A stretch of 64,000 bases of DNA from Tachypleus tridentatus (GCF_004210375.1 NC_134834.1:142509009-142573008), one strand, 5' to 3'; shown: positions 12,391-25,188, numbered from the stretch's first letter. The notes: a model not told the origin generated them from the sequence alone. A program made the numbers and translations.

Positions 12391-12530
12391 CTCTTCTATG
12401 TCCAACCTCACTCCTTCCTCATTAGATCTTCTCAACACGTCGATGTCCGCAGGAAATTGCTTTAGTTCTGCAATGATGTCATTCTTCTTTACAGGTGTTG
12501 ACCGATTAATCTTCAGGAGGACAGTTCTAT
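12391..12530 (-). CDS. espn: espin/forked-like gene, WH2-type actin-binding exon
   Basis: This 140-bp exon encodes RTVLLKINRST, then KKNDIIAELKQF and DIDVLRRSNEEG. The KNDIIAELK...LRR pattern has the spacing of a WH2 actin-monomer-binding helix and basic tail, and it occupies the position of SELLAEIKAGKSLKP in espin. The acceptor is TTATCTTACGTAG and the donor is GAAGAG|GTAACC. It starts with two bases that complete the codon from the 13864 exon and ends in phase 0, which matches the 8073 exon. The sequence signature, position and phase all agree. Confidence 0.86.
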
Positions 12531-13863
12531 CTACGTAAGATAAAAAGTGCACCGCATTTAGGACTATATAATAGATTTTCATTATAATTATATTGTTAAC
12601 AAAATGTTATTATGGTAACCCTAATTACGTGAAAGCCAACTTTACAGGGTGTTAGACTCTTCCATCAAAGGTTTGTCTATACTGAATAAAAAAAAACGTT
12701 TATAACTAGAATGCCCGTATAAAAGTGGTACAAAACCTTATCCGGGTTTTCTTATTTACAGTTCATCATGAGCTATATATGAAGAGCTACTTAGCATAAC
12801 TGCTCTATCTCTGTTGTGTTTGCCGCTTATAAGCTATCTAGAGCATTCCAAGGTTGAAAAGTGACGAATAACCAAAACCGAGATTCGTTGTTTTCGTGTA
12901 TCATCATCTTTCTTCAACAAACCTAGAGCTTACCTAGTTTTAGCAGACACTGTAATATTATCATCATTTGATGAAGCAAAACAATCTTTGACTATTTATA
13001 TTATTATTATATACACAGCTTATAAAGCTTTAGTAGCCCACGTACGCCATCTTATAAAATAAATGAACAAGTATTAGAAAAAAAATTATCGCTAAATTAA
13101 AAAACAAACTATGTTGGGCTGGCTACTGAACTTGAAAAAAATCAAGATATAGCTGGAAGCAAACATATCACTTGATCCAGCAAATAATCACATAGCAAAC
13201 TAAGCTGTCTCGAATTTACCTGAAGACTAAAAACGTAGTTCAAAATATAGACCTGGTGAGGGACAAAAGTGATTAGAAATTTTAGCAAGTAATAAATCAA
13301 AATTAAAAGTTTGGTTAATTTGGATAAATGTTGTTGTTATTTTTTTATCGATGTTGTTTTTGAACGTTTACATTTATCTATGTTAGGACTTTACAGTAGT
13401 CTTAAACGTCAGTTAAGTGGTATTAAAATTCATTTTAAAATGTTAAAATCGAGAATGAAAATAGTTGGGATCGAAATTACTATTACTGAAGGCATCTTGT
13501 GAAGCATAAATTCATGATAAGCTTGCCACTGACAGCCTGAGTTTAGGCCTTTTAACAACATCAAAACCTTTCCTTTGTCCTCCTCTTTAAAGGCTGTCTT
13601 GATGGTACAACAATAAATCTAAAATACAGTCAGTGACGCAACATAATGGCATTTTTTTTAGTAATAACATTTTTTTTATTTGTTAAACGTTCACTAATCT
13701 TAGTTGTTTTGGTTTATAACCACCAATTATTCATTTACTAATAGATAATTTTTATAACATGAATTCACTTAATACATTAATGTTCAGTTGGTTTAACACA
13801 ATTGAAAGTTAATCTTGTGAAAAATCACTTATTGTGTGATTTGTAGGTTTAAAATGTTTTTAC
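12531..13863 (-). other. intron of the espin-like gene
   Basis: 1333 bp of AT-rich sequence with no repeat or coding block that I can recognise. Confidence 0.75.
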
Positions 13864-15198
13864 CATCGGAAGAAGGTTTTCCAGTTTTCTTCAAATTAAC
13901 AGACTGCAGCTGTTCTTTTGTAATACTGAAGACTGGCTTATTCGTAGCACTTAAGGTTTCTTGTAAGATGTCCTTCTTTTTCTCTCCAGTCTTACTCTCT
14001 TGATTTCCTGAAGGATTAGAAACTTCAATGTCATTTTTCTTGTTAAAAGGAACGTCGATTCTTTCAATAATTTGTATGTTTTTTGCAAAATCTTCTGATA
14101 TTGTTGTCTGGTTATTAGTTTGTGATTTCACATTATTTATCATCGTAGGATTTTCTTTCGATGGTTCGCTATGTCTCTTTGTCATTAAGCTGGAAGATAA
14201 AGATTTTTTATTAACTGTCTTTAAAAATTCTGAAGGTTTGAGGTTGGAATCTAATCCAACGGGAAAATTAAATTGAGCTGGATCAAAGAAACCAGAAACA
14301 GGTCGGCTTGATGTGGACGTGTATTTGCCATTGAGTTGTCCTACACATTGACTCGTTTTACTTTCTAGCGTCTTTGTTTCACTAGACAAAACACCATCAG
14401 AGCCTTGTGATGAGCTGGAGGATCGGAGATTTTCTGGGCGAGTCTCGTTTATGATAACTTTATCAATTTTTAACTGTTCTACGGAACTGTAAGAACTGTT
14501 GCTACTGCAAGATTGTTTTCTTGATGAACTGCCACTTATACTTTTCTCTGACAAAGGTAATGTAAGCGAAGGAGACGCCAACTTTTGCATCTTTGGGCAG
14601 TCTTCTATTGAACACCTTTTAATCCCTTCTTCTCTTTTCTTATCAGAGTAGCTTTTAATTTCAACAACAATTTGCTTTGCTGTAGAATTTTTCAATCCAT
14701 TAGCTTTCATTTTGTCGATTTCTTCAAAAGGATTTCTTACCTGGTCAACTTTCGCATTAGGTGCTATTGAAGAACAAGTTCCACAATAAATATCTGGAAT
14801 ATATCTGTGGAAAGCTTCTAAAACTTCTTGATTTTCAACAAGTTTAGTCCTCTCAACAGTTAGCTCCGGATATTCGAAACTTGAATTATTTTGTGGTCTT
14901 GAAGAGTCGAGTGATCGTGCCAAATCGCTTGGTATGTGAAGCTCTGCTGGATATTCGGAGTTATCTAGTCTTGTTGGTTTCCCTTCCTTTTGTTCTGTCT
15001 CCCTGTCTTCACTTCTAGTGCAAACATCTGGCAAGACGTAGGTGTGGATTACGCAGATGGGTCGGTTGATCTTGTTATTTACGATGTCAGGTGTTTCTTT
15101 GGGTTTGTCGTAACGTTTCTGTTTATTACAATCTGTCACCTGAATAAGGTCACGGGACAATTTCATGCAGTTGTTGGAAATTCTTTGGTGTGCATCAG
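13864..15198 (-). CDS. espn: espin/forked-like gene, large disordered-region exon ending in a WH2-like motif
   Basis: At 1335 bp this is the longest host coding stretch in the window: 444 codons with one partial codon at each end. The product is Ser/Lys/Glu-rich and looks disordered, with runs such as SGSSSRKQSCSSNSSYSS and SSSSSQGSDG. A short possibly conserved block sits near the end (SRPVSGFFDPAQFNFPVG). The last 20 or so residues include ITKEQLQSVNLKKT, which resembles the C-terminal half of an actin-binding WH2/thymosin motif (LKKT). The acceptor is TTTGATCCTGACAG. I place the donor at GATG|GTAAAA rather than at the stop codon 33 bp further on, because the single leftover G joins AT of the 12530 exon to make GAT. 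The ORF upstream of the acceptor (to 15298) is hydrophobic, AT-rich intron. Confidence 0.8.
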
Positions 15199-16076
15199 CT
15201 GTCAGGATCAAATATATAAAAGTTAAAATCATTGACAAATTTACAATGATGGCCACATAATAATGATCAATATTACAATAAATAAAAATGTTATGCATGG
15301 GGTGGAGAAATATGTGATAAAGGTTATTGAATTAAAAACATAAAACATTATTTTAGAACACAGTGGGTTAAAATTATTGGAATATAAGATGATAACAATG
15401 CCATAAAAACAATATATTGTTTCGGACCTATGTCGATTAATGTTCATAGTTTTATCATGTTTGCTAATACATGATATTTTATAGACTCTATGTTAACAAT
15501 AACGTCACCAATAGATATTTTTAGAGACCAGACACAGAAAAATTTTATCGCTAGTTTTCTGAATGTATAACTACGCTCCTCGAACATAAACGTGATCAAA
15601 ACTTACGTGTTTACTACGTTTTTAATCCTTTGTTCTTCCAATATAACATAATACGTTACACCATAGTAAAAACTGATTATTTATAATTGAGCTATAATGT
15701 AAAGATCAAATTGAGAAGCCAAATATAAGTATAAAATAATTATGTTATATTGGTTCTACTTTTTACCGTTGTTTTACCTTTTTATTTATTTCGGGATACT
15801 TTTTGCTGTCACTTCCTTTATTACATTTTTTAGCTCCTTGGATTTAATGATACAAAATCAGAAACTAAAAATTTAGAAAAGAAATTAAAATATCGATCTG
15901 AAAACTCAGTGTTAATCTTTGAAACTTTTTGGAGCCCATATTAAACAAGCCATCTTTAACTACTTCTACACTTGTTTGGACATACGAGGAAGAAAATTAT
16001 CAGGTACATATCCGTGGCTGCAGTAATTGTTAATTTGTAAAACAGATAGCAGTCTGTTTCGTTAGAATTGAGAACA

Positions 16077-16250
16077 GTAGACGCTTTACATAATCAGAGA
16101 GCAACAGTGCACACTTTACATAATCAGACGAGTAACAATGCACACTTTATATAATCAGACGAGTAACAGTACATATTTTACACAATTAGACGAGAAACAG
16201 TGCACACTTTACATAATCAGACGAGAAACAATGCACAATTTACACAATTT
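16077..16250. repeat. minisatellite, about 31-bp unit, 5-6 copies
   Basis: Unit gcacactttacataatcaga plus cgagtaacaat; copies differ by a few bases. Confidence 0.88.
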
Positions 16251-16564
16251 GCCCGCTTTTTCTAGCCAGGCAAAAATAAGTGCAACTCTATACATTCCCT
16301 ATTAAAATTTTTACGACGACCTACTTCAAACACAATTTTCTTCGATATTTCAAAATAAATACTAAAATAAATTGAACAAAACACATAACTAACACAAGTA
16401 TAAATATATACGTCTGATTTGGTTACGATTTTGCAACAAAATGGGAAGCTTTAAACCTAAATATTAAATATTATGCTAATACATGAAAACCATATAGCAG
16501 ACACCTTGAAATAACATTTTGAAAAATATAGACAAGCGTGAATACATAATTTAAAAACAAAGGA

Positions 16565-17480
16565 CTTATTATTCATCTAGGCCGTCCCATCTACCAAGCT
16601 TTAACAGAAAATACCTAAAAGCTAGTCCTTATCTTTGAATTATTTATCAAGTCTTTCTTTGAACTTCCTTACATTAAAAACAACCACCACATACTAAGGT
16701 AACCCATTCCACAGGCCAACTGTTAGCCTAGATACATTTATACTTGAGTCTACTAGTTCTACCATTCTTATCGTTAAATAACATAAAAAGATGTTACATT
16801 GACACTATGAACTCCCTTAAGAATAGTAAATACCTCAACCAAAATTTCTATATCCTTTAAAAAAAAACAAACAGTTTCACATATTTCAACCTGTCTATGA
16901 ATGACCCTTCCATCTCAGCTATCAACCTCTGAATCTTTTCCAACAATTTAGTGTTCTTTCTAATGTAAAGATTTGACATAAAACAATAAAACAAACCTCA
17001 TCAATGGCTTATGCAATAAAATTATAATGTATTTAGGTTTGTATTCGTTATTTCTGAAGATCCAACCTAAAATATTATTTGACTTACCACTACCAACAGC
17101 TCATTAGAAGATCATTTTCTTCCATACCATTTTAAGGTTATTTCCATCAAAAGTATATTCATAATTTAAATTATGGTATCCCATTACAATTAAGAGCCCT
17201 GTGATATATATTCAACCAACTCACCAAATCCTTTAATGAAACAGTAGTATTCTTCTCACAACTAGCCACATCCAAAACTTTAACATCGTCAGCAAACTTA
17301 AATAATTTATTAACAAATCACCCCTTTATATTACTGATATAAATCAGAAAGAGGAAAGTGCCTAACACTGAGCCCTGAGGTGTCCTCACTTGTGATCTTA
17401 ATTCATAATACCATTTTATTAACAATCTTCTGCTTTTTTCCATTCAATTTTCCATCTAATTAAATGATCTATCCACAACA
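16565..17480 (-). mobile_element. decayed CR1/jockey-type LINE reverse transcriptase fragment
   Basis: On the minus strand the order is PQGSVLGTFLFLIYIS (the PQGSxLGP block, about 17335-17383), FKFADDVKVLDVASCE, LKDLVSWL, then a long decayed tail with CIDRLKYVKLF-like and LLKGVH-like pieces. Many stops and short deletions are present. It retains slightly more of the 5' side than the 3505 copy. No target-site duplication could be seen. Confidence 0.72.
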
Positions 17481-18153
17481 CTTTCAGTACAGTACAGACT
17501 GGACATACACAAAACCGAAAAAGCCACAAAATGTATACGAAATGATTTATGTGAATGAAGTAAATGTCGCTAACTTACGTGTGCAAGCTTTTATTTGTAC
17601 CAGGAATATATTTTTATGACATTTATTTTGATGTTTCTTGGAATATTGAATGAAATTGTCTTTCTAATGGCCGTTACACAAATCTGAGTGTGATTCACAC
17701 ACTTATCAACCTCACTAGTAGAAAAAAAAGTAAAAAGGGGAATTAAAAAATTAGATCAAAAACTCTACTTTTCGACTGGAGAAATTAGAAGAAATGAGAA
17801 ACTGAATGAAGAGTGGAAAATCAAAAACCCTAAAACACAACTTTTTGAGTACAATGTCCAAAACTTCCTTAGATGTAGTCTTGCTTTTATCTCTTAATTA
17901 TGTTATTTAATCTAAAACTTTATCAACTTTAAAAATAACCAAGCAGTCCAGAAATTAAACAAAACATAATTTGAATAAATAAAGGAAAGAATGGCTGCGA
18001 TATATTCAAAACATGAACTGTAAAGAAACCTTTCTTTAATCATTGCAATTCTACATTATAATACCAGAGAAACTGTCCCAAAAAATATTGTATAAAAATC
18101 TTACGGTGATCTTAAGACTTAAGTCATAGAATTTTATACAATAAAAGACCTAC

Positions 18154-18591
18154 TGGTTTCTGTTGAAATGTTTTTGGTAGATGTTTGATATGATGTCCCT
18201 GTAGTAGCTGGGTGAAAGTGGTTCTGTCTAGAAGTTTCAAATAATTTCTTTGCTCGATCATCAGGACTAATGTGAGAACGATGCAAGTAAAACGACGTGT
18301 TATTAGTTGAAGGGGAGTTTAATGTAACAGATGGTTCATATCTTTTCACACGGCTACCAAGTGAACCTACTTTGTCGAATCTCCTGATGTGGCGATGGTC
18401 AGATTCTAACCTGTTATTAACAGTGGTGGTGGGTCGGAAGTGACAACAGTGAAACTCTTCAAGCTTAGGTCTGTAGGAATTCCTCACTCGTTTGGGTGCA
18501 AGTCGATGCTGGTTAGAACCTCTGTGTGCCGCCTCCTCGAATGTAAAATGACCAGTATAGCCACCGTCGTCAGACCAAACGAAAGTTTCTT
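18154..18591 (-). CDS. espn: espin/forked-like gene, internal exon of the disordered region (probable)
   Basis: This 438-bp open exon encodes about 146 residues with no known domain. It starts TFVWSDDGGYTGHFTFEEAA and is rich in His, Arg, Ser and Thr afterwards (HCCHFRPTT, RSHISPDD). The acceptor is CATTCCTTGCCATCAG with a good pyrimidine tract. I chose the donor A|GTAGGT because it leaves one base (phase 1) and fits the two-base start of the 15198 exon, giving ACT (Thr). Open translation continues to 18134 if that donor is not used. The exon lies between recognised espin exons on the same strand, and the region between the ankyrin block and the WH2 motif is long and poorly conserved in this family. 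Its membership therefore rests on position and phase rather than on similarity. Confidence 0.65.
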
Positions 18592-19318
18592 CTGATGGCA
18601 AGGAATGATGGGAACTCTAACGGGAAAGCAACATACTACCAAATTTCACGAACTGTGATTGAACTATAATAAAATAATATAGATGTGTATTATTTTATAG
18701 TTAGAATAACTTAATTTACAAAGAGGTCAGGTCAGCCTTATTAAAACTTTATTTATTACATTTAACAGAAAAAAATATATATGTAATGAAAAAAAAAAAA
18801 GATATCACTGAACTTAATTATGCCGAAATTGAGCCTGTTTAGATATTATATTTCGTCTCACATTTCAGTGATATGCTTGACGGCTTATAACGCCAAACAT
18901 AGGGTTTGATACTTACAGCAAGCAAAGCGCAAAAACCTATTATGTAAGTTTGTATTCAAAAACATAAAGCATTATATACAATAAAAAATAAATTTTTGAA
19001 GTTATGTAAACGGGTTAATTAAAAAAAACTGGATCAGACTAAACAACACGTTAAGAAACACCACACCAAAATATCATGGACGTACAGTGAAAACAATATA
19101 TTAAATAAAGTTTTCAATTTTTTATGTTTCTACTTGATGGTGTATTACATCTTTTAAAGACTTTTGGAAATAATTCATAATACTGCTACTTGACCTCAGA
19201 AATCATTTCTATTAATTTGTCAAAAATAGATTTATTTATTTATCATTTTACAAATAAAACTTAAATCTTTAAAAAGTAAAAGCATTAAAACTCTTAATTT
19301 GTAGAAAAGTTGGACAGT

Positions 19319-19432
19319 TTGTTTGTTTGTTATGAAGCTCAAAGATACACAATGGGCTAATTGTGTCGTACGTAGGTACGAAACCCTGTTTTTAACGTTA
19401 TAAGCCTTCAGACTTCCAACTGAGTTAGTTGG
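19319..19432 (-). mobile_element. SINE family B copy, diverged
   Basis: tatgaagctcaaagatacac, aatgggctaattgtgtcg, acgaaaccctgtttttaacg, and a shortened head. Confidence 0.75.
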
Positions 19433-20559
19433 AGGTGAGATGGGTGAAAATGACGTTTCTCAGAAAATAATTAATTTCATCTCTCCGCTAAATTTACGCA
19501 GTAACTAAATATTCTATTACACACGAACTCATTTCTTAAGTGTAAACTATTTCAATTGTTTTTACATTATTTACTACTTTAATATATTGTAGATACTTTT
19601 ATTCTTAGTGGCACTTTAGAGCTTAATTTGTTAATCATCTTCTTATTCGTTGCCATTACACTATTCTTAATTAATTAATTTTTTACTGAAATGTGTACTT
19701 TCTAATAGTAGATATTTTCCCATTACCTTGTTTGTAAATTTGTGATTCACCAAACTACGTAATTTTAATCTCTGCTGAATCTGACACATCAATAAGACCC
19801 GTTGTTAATCTCATGGTTGTAAGAAATCTTACATTAAAATGTTTACTTTCATCACCACTTTCTTCTTTCTACCTCCAGTAATTTATAAACTGTAAAGTTT
19901 GTTAGGGAGAAACCGAATGTGCGAACTCGTGAGTTATTCTAAGACAAAAATATTTCAATTTCAGTGATTATTTACTGGATAAACCTGTAGTTAAGAAACC
20001 TATTCCACAAATTAAGGTATATTTTAAACTTAAAGTTACTTATTTTCTTAAATATCTTAATAAATAACATACTAGCAGAAATTTAAAGTGATTATAATAT
20101 TTTATTTTTTCAGAGATTTTCACTCAATATTATAACACAGGTTTTAACATTCAGAAGACTTGTACTGTTTTGTTCAGTCATTTTTTCCAATTTGTTTACT
20201 TGTAAACTAATTCATGTCATAAAATCCAAAGTATTTCGATAATTGACTTTCCAACATCAAACAAGTGTTTCCTCTAATGACTCAAGACTTCATCAGCATG
20301 AATATTCAGAAGACATTTGACAAACTTTTAAACAATGGACATCCTACAAGCTGGAAAGCACACTTTGACTTCGTTTTTCCACACCTTAGTAGAAAATCTC
20401 TGGTTTAAAAAAATAAACTTGTGCAACATTTAAGTAAGGTATTTCCAGAGGCTACACTAGGGCGTGTGTTCAAGAGTAAATCAGACTTTGTAATTTTCTT
20501 ATCTTCAGAGATAAAATGCCTGAACTAATGACATCACTACATTTTTATGCATCTTGTTT

Positions 20560-20780
20560 GTGTTCAGGAGTGTATTGGCTTCACCACTAGGTATCTCCAA
20601 GAAAAGGTGTTTGTAAATCTATTTGTTATTTGTGTTCAGGAACTGTATTGGCTTCGCCACCAGGTGCCTCCAAGAAAAAGTGTTTGTACATCTATTTGTT
20701 GTTTGTGTTGAGGTGTTGTATTGGCTTCATTACCAGATGTCTTTGAAAAATAATGTTTGTATACCTACTTGTTGTTTATG
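20560..20780. repeat. minisatellite, about 72-bp unit, 3 copies
   Basis: Unit gtgttcaggagtgtattggc, ttcaccactaggtatctcca, agaaaaggtgtttgtaaatc. Copies drift to the right. Confidence 0.88.
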
Positions 20781-21469
20781 TTACATATGTATATATATCT
20801 CAGCATTAAACAGTTGGCCTGCAGTGTAAAATCAAATAATGAATTAAGTACAGTACCATAATATTATTTATATATATATCTAAATTAATTTAGGTTAACG
20901 TATGGGGAATTAAAAAAACAACAACTCAAAACTCATTGAATACTATAAACACTTCACTAATAGGCTTAAATGTCCATTTTTGGTTTGCTGACCCAAGATG
21001 TGCTGATGAGCGTTGCATGGGCGAAATTGCAGTCTATAGCAAAGGATAGAACCAATCAAAGAATACATTAGAACTTTACGTCACAGATTTTTTTTTCCGT
21101 TTGACCATTGGTGAAAAGAAATCTGTAATATATATGAATAAATATACATAATTTGACATTAATTTTTCGTCTGAACAAAACCTACTCAACAATATACCAG
21201 CTGACAATACCCAGATATTTCTCCACGAATACATTACACGAAAGTCAAGAAACAGATCATAGCATATATATAAGTATGGTAGCAGAAACCCTTTCAGTAG
21301 TCGACGACGTATAAAGTCAGATAACTTTATAAGTGAAAAATTGGCGGTGATTAGGAGTTAAGTATATGTATGGCAACTCACCTTTTAGTCGATGACAACT
21401 GATAAATACAAATCGATATTTCTTGCAAACAAAAGAGTGAAATACAAGATCAGATAATTTAATGATCTC

Positions 21470-21786
21470 ACAAAGCTACAAAGGTGTCCCTAATTTAGTA
21501 GTGTAAGACTAGAGGGTGTTTGTGTATTTTTCTTATAGCAAAGCTACATCGAGCTATCTACTGAGTCCACCGAGAGAAATAGAACCCCTGAATTTAGCGT
21601 TGTAAGACTAGAGAGAAGGCAACTAGTCATTACCACCCACCGCCAACAGTTGGACTTCTCTTTCACCAACGAATAATAGGATTGATCTCACGGCTGAAAG
21701 AGTGAGCATGTTTGGTGTTATGGGGATTTGAACCCGCGACCTTCATATTACGAGGCGAGTGTCTTATCCACCTGGCCATGCCGGGC
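21470..21786 (-). mobile_element. SINE family A copy interrupted by a family C copy
   Basis: Tail part at 21470-21518 ends in tgtaagactagag. The same tgtaagactagag recurs at about 21602-21614, where the rest of the copy continues to ccatgccgggcc at 21786. The repeat marks the target duplication of the inserted family C element. Confidence 0.83.
21519..21606 (-). mobile_element. SINE family C copy nested in a family A copy
   Basis: tttttcttatagcaaagctac, gagctatctactgagtccac and gagaaatagaacccctgaat. It stops at gcgttgtaa, so the tRNA-like head is truncated. Confidence 0.82.
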
Positions 21787-22242
21787 CTATCGTGACGGTA
21801 ATTAGGAATTAAAATAACAGCGTAAATTACATGTTTTCACCCAGTCCTAATGCAGACGATAAGCATATACTGTTGAAGCAAAAGCAAACCAGCAATAAGA
21901 TACGTATAGATTGATTTTATTATTCAACAACTATACTCACAAGATAACTACTGGTGTTTCGCGGATAATTTTCTTTACGTCGAAAACTACTACAATTTCT
22001 CGAGAATATTTTCCAAATATTATAATCTAATAGGTAGTATATTTATGTTTGGTAGAAAAACAAGACACTCAGATTGACACAAAAAATAAATCTTTTCCTA
22101 ACTGAAAGCTGCAAAGGATAGAATTTCAACACATTAAGCTTAGGTTCATGTTTTTTGAACACTTCTAAACAATACTCTAACCATTATTAATATTGGATTT
22201 TATAGAAATAAAAAGTGTGTTAAACTAGTATCCTGGTATTTT

Positions 22243-22369
22243 TTATGTTGTTTTGAATTAAGCACAAAGCTACACAATGGGCTAGCTGTGCTCTACCTAC
22301 CACAGATATCAAAACCCAGTTTTTAGTGTTGTAAGTCCGCAGACATATTGCTGAGCCACTGGGGGGCGT
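22243..22369 (-). mobile_element. SINE family B copy, full length
   Basis: gttgttttgaattaagcac to gagccactggggggcg. Confidence 0.88.
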
Positions 22370-22754
22370 ACTCTGATATAAAATAAACAACTTACGCATT
22401 CGAAGAAAGATATTTTGAGTATTTAGATTTCCATGATACTAATTTAAATGATGCTGAAACCTTATTTTCTTATCATTGTTATTAAACAATAAAAATATGT
22501 GTATTTTCCTTTTCTTAAATATAAAACAAACAAATCTGAAATTTTAACCAGTTTTCATGACCAAATAATAATATTGTGGTCTATATGTGCGAGTTCACAT
22601 CATTAAATTTCATAGTTCTTATCCTTATGATCTAACTAGTTCATTGCCACTTTTTTCAAGTGAAAACTAATTTTATCGAAATATAATAAGCAAAACTTTG
22701 TACCGAGAGTGTAGCCAGAGGTGCTTAATTAGGATACTTTAAAATTTAGTCCTT

Positions 22755-22941
22755 CTTGATGACGAGAAACCCACTTGAAATAAAAAATGTTATCTCAGAA
22801 CGGCTGGTATGGATATTAACACTTTTACTAATAAAGCAAAGAACAAAATTTCGACCCTCAGATGACCTAGGACGGTCGAAACGCTGTTCTCTTCTTTAGC
22901 AGTAAAAGTGTTAGTACCCACACCAGCCGTTCAGAGATACC
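22755..22941. repeat. foldback (hairpin) element
   Basis: Arms 22789-22856 and 22874-22941 are imperfect inverted repeats of about 68 bp around a 17-nt loop (ctcagatgacctaggac). The left flank has tgatgacgagaaacccactt. The ends carry agaacggctggtatgg / ccacaccagccgttc, and the arms near the loop carry tttcgacc / ggtcgaaac. Confidence 0.85.
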
Positions 22942-23317
22942 AAGTTTAGTCCTATTGAAAACTAGTTGAAAAATTAAGATCTTTATCGCTAATGATGGAA
23001 CCTGTTGAAACTTGAGTGCTCATCCAAGTAGCTGAAACCTGAAGTCAATAAATGTAATATCTACCACTTTACTTTATCAGTCAGTGTCTTTTTAAAAAAA
23101 GTAATACAATGAATTGTTAAACAATACGTCTACGTATTTCTGTTTGTTTTAGTATCAATTATTATTGTCCTGGTTTTAATCTTAACAGAGCTACACGTGG
23201 CCTATTTGTTATCATGTCCGGCTGTAAACCCTAAGGTTTGTGGTTAATGTTTTGTTGTCACTAGATCGCGCTCTACAACTTAGGGCCGTGGTAGCGTTAC
23301 AACAGTGATGGTTTTGT

Positions 23318-23592
23318 TTGTTTCTTTGTTTATAGTTTCACGCAAACCTAAACGAGAGCTATCTGCGCTAGCCGTCCCTAATTTAGCTGTGAAAGACTAG
23401 AGGGAATGAAGCTAGTCATCTCCACCCACCGCCAATTCTTGGGCTACTCTTTTACCAATGAATAGTGGGATTGACAGTGACTCATAACGCCCCCACGGCT
23501 GAAAGGGCTAGCATATTTGGTGCGACGGGGATTCGAACCCGCGACCCTCGGTTTACAAGTCGATCGCCTTAACCACCTGGCCACGCCGGGCC
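23318..23592 (-). mobile_element. SINE family A copy, full length
   Basis: Runs from agtttcacgcaaacctaaac to ccacgccgggcc. The B box complement gggattcgaacccgc is well kept. Confidence 0.9.
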
Positions 23593-23661
23593 ACAGTGAT
23601 GGTCAAATCCTATCGAATTGGAGTACCACAATGTGGCGGTGAGTGTGGGAACGGATACATA

Positions 23662-23745
23662 CAGATGACTCTTGTATAGTTATATGCAGATGATTCTTAT
23701 ATAGTTATATGCAGATGACTCTTGTATAGTTATATGCAGATAACC
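23662..23745. repeat. minisatellite, 25-bp unit, 3 copies
   Basis: Unit cagatgactcttgtatagtt plus atatg. Confidence 0.9.
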
Positions 23746-24142
23746 TGAAAACAAACACCCAAACTTAGCATAAGTCATTAGCCCACTAACTAATAGCTTG
23801 AAATAAGGAGAATTTTTTTTATACCACAGCGTTTTAACTGTTTGCAACAGCAGGTTGTATTCACTTTTGACTTTAAAAATATGAATTTCTAAAACAAAGA
23901 ACATAATTTATTTCAAGGTTTCTTGCAGGTTTATTTGTTTTAATTTTGGAATGTTGGATTTTTTTCAAGAACTAAGACTCCCTTTGAATCCAAGTTTACT
24001 GCAGGATAAACTAATGGTATGGCTGTTTTACTTAAGTTAAAACTCTTACTTTCTGCTGTTGAAAGTATCGACGAAAAACGAAACAGCCTTTATTCAAGTA
24101 TTACGTTTTATTCTTATATATTAAAAGTAAAAAAAATGTTAA

Positions 24143-24367
24143 TCAGTGATGTCGAGAAAACCCACTTGTAGAGAAAAATATTTATGTAAAAACGATTCGT
24201 TTGGTTTGAGAACTTTTTTTTTTTTTTACGTAGAGGAGCGAACAACGTTTCGACCTTCTTGGGTTATCGTTAGGTTCACTGGTATAGGTAAGTTGATGAT
24301 ACAATTGCTGATTTCATATCTACAGAACATACAATTTTCTCAACCCAAACGAGCCGTTCTTACATAA
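24143..24367. repeat. foldback element, same family
   Basis: Left tgatgtcgagaaaacccact and tttatgtaaaaacgattcg pair with the right cgagccgttcttacataaa. Inside, cgaacaacgtttcgacctt matches the inner arm of the other copies. Confidence 0.75.
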
Positions 24368-25188
24368 ATAAAAAAAATGTTATTTATGTAACTATGTTCT
24401 CAACACTGAGTGATAAAGAATATAAGTAACAGAATAATAAAATAAATTAACCAATATCGTTTTATTGTTATATTCTATCCTAAATGAACAAAATGTAAAT
24501 AAAATATATATTTATTCTTAATATTTAGGTTTGTAAGAATAATGTAATGTCTAAATCTATGGTAAACAGTTTCTCAAGTTTGCAATAAAAAAACTTTTAC
24601 CAACGATTAATGGAAACTTTTGATTAACCTTTAGTTATATTTAGTAATGTGTATCTGGAGTTTTTAAAGAAATAGTTTTTGCATTTGTTGCAAATATTAA
24701 CAGTGGACATAACCTCAATGGAAATTTTTTAATTCCATTATGTCTTTCAGGAGGTATATCACTACAGCAGTTTAAGTTCCTTTACGTCTTTCAAGGGGTA
24801 TTGTGGGATAGGCGAGACAAAGTTTCATATACAATGTTTTTACTGAAACATTGTTTAAAAGTTGGCTAAAGTAAGATAAATATTCTGTAATGAGGCTTGT
24901 TCTAAGCTGCCGAAGTTTGGTAAATTGTAGTTTAAAAAGTGAAGATGTTAGGCAAAAGAAAAATGTTTAAATGCTTAAAACATATGCTACAATTATAATC
25001 AAATCACTAGTATTGTGTCTTAAATACAAAATAATATGTTACATTCACGAGTAGACAGTTTTTCCACACAAGCAGAATTAAGCAAATAATGCCTTTGATA
25101 AACAAACTGCAAATATTGCCTTTGGTAAACAAATTGTAACGAACCTAATCAAGGAATAGGATATTTTTGCAGTGATGAACGTAAATCC

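Larger units (their letters stand above)
15199..18153 (-). other. intron of the espin-like gene
   Basis: Contains the 31-bp minisatellite and the minus-strand CR1-type LINE relic. The remainder (15199-16076, 17481-18153) shows nothing. Confidence 0.6.

Noticed and set aside
15199-15447. N-terminal extension of the large ORF as a membrane protein
   Set aside because: The hydrophobic stretch lies upstream of a good acceptor and is AT-rich intron read-through.
16077-16250. CRISPR-like array
   Set aside because: The units are contiguous tandem repeats without unique spacers, in animal DNA.
22755-22941. Hammerhead ribozyme in the foldback element (tgatgacgagaaa resembles the CUGAUGA...GAAA core)
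   Set aside because: The invariant C before TGATGA is T or G in the three copies, and the space for stem II is only three bases.
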